Of a DNA stretch of 64,000 nucleotides, positions 61,153-64,000 are shown one piece after another (the stretch's first letter is position 1; each line of letters opens with the position of its first letter). A program made the translations under genes and the position numbers. The stretch covers positions 124,001-188,000 of the forward strand of contig NZ_JBNCMT010000002.1 in assembly GCF_049846925.1 (NCBI RefSeq). The letters are read 5' to 3'. The notes under the pieces are model-generated. The model saw only the letters and a list, made by a program, of their open reading frames with translations. It ran no database searches and had not been told where the DNA came from. The stretch is from Brevibacillus_H sp049846925. GTDB taxonomy: Bacteria > Bacillota > Bacilli > Brevibacillales > Brevibacillaceae.

Positions 61153-62135
61153 CGCAGAGACCTTCCTTCTTTTTGCAAATAGCGCTGATACGCTTCACGC
61201 AGTTTCTCAGATGTTTCCTCGACCGCATGCGGGTTGCAAGCTGCCCATGCCCCCATTTCGGAGGAAGCGTAGTATTTGATTTTACTCGCTTCACGAAGAG
61301 GTGTATAAAACTCAATGTGGAAGTGATAGTAGTTATCTACATTCTCATCGTTTACGGGCCGTTGGTGGATTACCATCATATACGGGAACAGCTTGTCAAA
61401 TAGACAGTCCATGGCTCCAGTCATGTCTTTGAGCATTTCCGCCAAACTGCGTCTCTCTTTTTCCGTGAAGTCGGACAACGCTGTTTTATGACTTTTACTT
61501 ACGATAAACAGGCCGTACGGATAATCTGTAAAGAATGGGATGTACGCAATGAAGTCGTCGTTTTCATGAATTACTCGCTCTTGGAAAGCCTTCTCTTCCC
61601 GGTTCATGTCACAGATTAAACACGTTCCGTGCACTGCATGGTGCCTCTTGCAATTTTCCAACTCGGTTCTGATCTTCAACGGCATTTGTGAGTAGGCGTA
61701 GATTTGTCCATGTGGGTGAGGCATTGTCACACCGCATTCTTCTCCACGGTTTTCGAAAATGAGAATATATTTGTGTTTTGGTTCCTTGCTCAGCTCGACA
61801 AAACGGTCCGTCCAAAGAGCGACCAGCTTCTCAATATGCTGGGCAGGAAGCTCTGGCAGTGTGACAGTATGTTCAGGAGAATAGAGGATGACTTCGCATT
61901 TTCCATACGCTTTTTCCGTACGGTAAAGAGATGAGCCAACAGGATCTGGCTCGGGCGGAGACGGCATCAAAGCAGGAAAGTCATTGTTGTAGCAGAGAAC
62001 GTCGTATTCGTCCGGCACTTTCCCTGAGCCTGGGCAAAACGGACAATAATCTTTTGGCATGGTCGGGCGATGTGCTCGATGGGAAGCAACCATCGTCCAG
62101 TCGCCAAGAAGAGGGTTATAACGCAATTCGGCCAA
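61149..62135 (-). CDS. galT: Galactose-1-phosphate uridylyltransferase
   Basis: 328 residues, class I HIT-fold type: CPFCPGSGKVP, the catalytic HPHGQ in TMPHPHGQIYAYS, CLICDMN and YYHFHIEFY. It exchanges UMP between UDP-glucose and galactose-1-phosphate. I chose the TTG at 62133-62135 because GGAGGAG lies 5 to 6 bases before it; the ATG five codons upstream contains that binding site in its own codons and has none of its own. First gene of the operon. Confidence 0.94.
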   Translation of the reverse strand: MAELRYNPLLGDWTMVASHRAHRPTMPKDYCPFCPGSGKVPDEYDVLCYNNDFPALMPSPPEPDPVGSSLYRTEKAYGKCEVILYSPEHTVTLPELPAQHIEKLVALWTDRFVELSKEPKHKYILIFENRGEECGVTMPHPHGQIYAYSQMPLKIRTELENCKRHHAVHGTCLICDMNREEKAFQERVIHENDDFIAYIPFFTDYPYGLFIVSKSHKTALSDFTEKERRSLAEMLKDMTGAMDCLFDKLFPYMMVIHQRPVNDENVDNYYHFHIEFYTPLREASKIKYYASSEMGAWAACNPHAVEETSEKLREAYQRYLQKEGRSLR

Positions 62136-62159
62136 TTGTATCTCCTCCATCTATTGTGT

Positions 62160-62207
62160 ATAATAAAACTCGTTATCCATAACTTAATTAAATTAATTAA
62201 TTAACTT
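62160..62207. promoter_or_regulatory. Candidate gal promoter and ROK operator region
   Basis: On the minus strand TATTAT (62160-62165) gives a -10. Upstream, 62181-62207 consists of TTAATTAA units arranged as an AT-rich inverted repeat (ACTTAATTAA...TTAATTAACT). ROK repressors of the NagC/XylR kind bind AT-rich palindromes with such arms. The -35 is poor, as expected if the operator occupies it. Confidence 0.45.
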
Positions 62208-62305
62208 CTTATTATCTTAGTATGTATGTGTTTCATTTGCAATTCTTTTATGGTTAATTTCAGTTTCATCTATATACTTTGAACTTTTGTCAGGAGGCTA
62301 AACCC

Positions 62306-64000
62306 ATGTCAGATTACACGGTACCCTATGAACGTTGGAAAAATCATCGAGGACTCCCCTCGTACCTTGCCAACGATCTGTCATCCATTTCCAGTGAAAA
62401 GGAAATCGAGGATCGCTTTTACCGCTATCTTCAATTTGGCACAGCAGGACTACGTGGGATCATCGGTGCCGGAACGAATCGAATCAATACCTATATCATT
62501 CGTCGTGCAACACATGGATTTGCTCAATTCCTCCTGCGTCAGGGAGACTCTTCTGCACAAAAAAGTGTAGTGATTGCCTATGACTCCCGCCATTTCTCCG
62601 AAGACTTCGCCAGGGAAGCGGCAGGAAGTCTCGCCTATCATGGCATCATGGTGTATCTCTTTGAGGAACTTCGCCCTACACCTATGCTCTCTTTTGCTGT
62701 ACGTCATCTTGGTGCATCTGGCGGAATCGTGATTACAGCAAGCCACAATCCTCCTGAATACAACGGATACAAGGTATATAACCCACAAGGCGGACAAATT
62801 TCGACGAAAATTGCCCAGGAAATTTCTCAGTATATCAACTCACTCGAAGACGAGCTCACCTTGCCAGCAATTACTGCTGAAGAAGCCATCCAAAAAGGAT
62901 TTCTCGAAATGATTGGCACTGACATTGATGAAGCGTATCAAGCCAAGCTTCGTACGCTTTTGTCTACGAATGCTTCTGTCTTGCATGCTGCCAAGGATAT
63001 AAACATTACCTTTACTCCTTTACACGGAACTGGAAACCGTCCATTAATGAACGCCCTTCAAAATGCAGGCTTTGTGCAAGCACAGCTTGTTGCAGCGCAA
63101 GCCAGTCCCGACCCGAACTTCTCTACGGTCTCTTCCCCCAATCCGGAGGAGCCTATTGCCTTTCAACTTGCTATCCATCACGCCAAAGACAATGCATCTG
63201 AACTGATTCTGGCAACGGACCCCGATGCAGACCGTCTCGGTTTGGCCGTTCGAACCATAAATGGAGAATATGGGATTATCTCCGGCAACCAGATTGGTGC
63301 TTTGTTGCTTCATTATGTTTTGGATCAAAAGAAAGCCACTGGTTCATTGCCAGGCAATGCAGTTGTAGTAAAAACCATCGTCACTTCTGAATTGGGACGC
63401 GCCATTGCCGACTCATTTGGTGTAACCATGCAGGAGACACTTACTGGATTCAAATATATTGCCGAGAAAATAGAAGACTTTCAACAAACCGGCTCTCACA
63501 CATTTCTGTTTGGATACGAAGAGAGCAATGGCTATTTAATCGGTGACTTTGTCCGTGATAAAGATGCCATCCAGGCAGGACTCCTTCTCTCGGAAATGGC
63601 TGCTTTTTATAAAGAAAAGGAAAAATCTCTGCTTGATGTACTGAATGATCTGTACAAGGAACACGGATATTTCACAGATGATCTGTTGTCCTTTACATTA
63701 AAAGGACGAGAAGGCGCTGAGAAAATATCAAAAATGATGAATGCTGTCCGAACAACAACTCCTTCGCAGATTGCCGGAATTGCTGTAATAGAATCCAAAG
63801 ATTATCTCCCCGGAATTGAAGGGCTCCCCTCTTCTGATGTCGTGAAATTATTGTTGGAGGATGGAAGCTGGCTTGCGTTCCGCCCTTCTGGTACGGAACC
63901 AAAAATGAAGGTGTATTTCGGAGTTGTTGATACATCCCGTGAGGCTTCTGTTCAAAAGGTGAGTAAATTGAAGGAAGCTGTATTGGAGTTGTTGGGGAAT
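62306..64000 (+). CDS. pgcA: Phosphoglucomutase (phospho-sugar mutase), 3' end cut
   Basis: 565 codons are open from ATG 62306 to the window edge with no stop. Motifs in order: FGTAGLRGIIGAGTNRIN, the phosphoserine loop TASHNPPEYNGYK, metal site DPDADRLG, sugar-binding GYEESNGYLIGDF and phosphate-binding RPSGTEPKMK. It interconverts glucose-1-phosphate and glucose-6-phosphate, the step after the Leloir pathway, and also feeds UDP-glucose synthesis. CAGGAGG 8 bases before the ATG. Divergent from galT. Confidence 0.93.
   Translation, partial: MSDYTVPYERWKNHRGLPSYLANDLSSISSEKEIEDRFYRYLQFGTAGLRGIIGAGTNRINTYIIRRATHGFAQFLLRQGDSSAQKSVVIAYDSRHFSEDFAREAAGSLAYHGIMVYLFEELRPTPMLSFAVRHLGASGGIVITASHNPPEYNGYKVYNPQGGQISTKIAQEISQYINSLEDELTLPAITAEEAIQKGFLEMIGTDIDEAYQAKLRTLLSTNASVLHAAKDINITFTPLHGTGNRPLMNALQNAGFVQAQLVAAQASPDPNFSTVSSPNPEEPIAFQLAIHHAKDNASELILATDPDADRLGLAVRTINGEYGIISGNQIGALLLHYVLDQKKATGSLPGNAVVVKTIVTSELGRAIADSFGVTMQETLTGFKYIAEKIEDFQQTGSHTFLFGYEESNGYLIGDFVRDKDAIQAGLLLSEMAAFYKEKEKSLLDVLNDLYKEHGYFTDDLLSFTLKGREGAEKISKMMNAVRTTTPSQIAGIAVIESKDYLPGIEGLPSSDVVKLLLEDGSWLAFRPSGTEPKMKVYFGVVDTSREASVQKVSKLKEAVLELLGN

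Overview
The window looks like chromosome of a Gram-positive, endospore-forming Bacillales, most likely Brevibacillus or a close relative (inference from gene content and order; no 16S is present). Supporting points are the dnaE-ytpI-ytoI-ytkL neighbourhood known from Bacillus, a DUF445/YheB gene beside YheC/YheD-type spore-coat ATP-grasp genes, a YhfH zinc-ribbon peptide, strong AGGAGG-type ribosome binding sites, frequent TTG/GTG starts and a sigma-K-type promoter.

Layout. 1-6.2 kb: 5' end of dnaE (minus), ytpI, a MarR-GNAT fusion, ytoI, a small membrane protein, ytkL and a DUF445 membrane protein. 6.2-11.5 kb: four consecutive YheC/YheD-like ATP-grasp paralogues on the plus strand behind a good sigma-K promoter match. 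11.6-29.3 kb: housekeeping and accessory genes (DinB-like protein, aldo/keto reductase, LysE exporter, a CGCGG-type small cysteine protein, acyl-CoA ligase, ferredoxin, DUF5666 secreted protein, Eis-type acetyltransferase, flavin reductase, an epimerase gene broken by one TGA, a Sco-like lipoprotein, YhfH, a MASE3-PAS-GGDEF-EAL protein). 29.5-35.4 kb: a complete ribose operon rbsRKDACB behind two identical 20-bp palindromic operators. 35.4-39 kb: two tandem MFS exporters with a near-consensus Fur box, a small membrane protein and a DoxX gene with its own operator. 39-44.8 kb: three c-di-GMP enzymes; the last is preceded by a class I c-di-GMP (GEMM-I) riboswitch with a terminator.

44.8-50.9 kb is the accessory island: a truncated OLD/TOPRIM-type ATPase gene, then a 4,974-bp element with perfect 52-bp terminal inverted repeats beginning GGGG and flanked by 5-bp AACTA direct repeats. 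Inside are a metallo-beta-lactamase-fold hydrolase, a DHA2 drug exporter with its TetR repressor, an IS3-family relic, the last ~50 codons of a Tn3-like transposase and an overlapping tyrosine recombinase broken by an early TAG. I read it as a decayed Tn3-family (Tn4430/Tn5401-like, TnpI-bearing) transposon that now acts as a cassette carrier.

50.9-64 kb: a second metallo-beta-lactamase-fold hydrolase, an OppA-like lipoprotein, a BlaI-M56-DoxX regulatory module with matching palindromic operators, a GNAT gene, and a Leloir galactose operon galT-galK-galE followed by an M24-fold protein lacking metal ligands and a ROK repressor. The divergent phosphoglucomutase gene pgcA runs off the right edge, so galactose can flow to glucose-1-phosphate and then glucose-6-phosphate.
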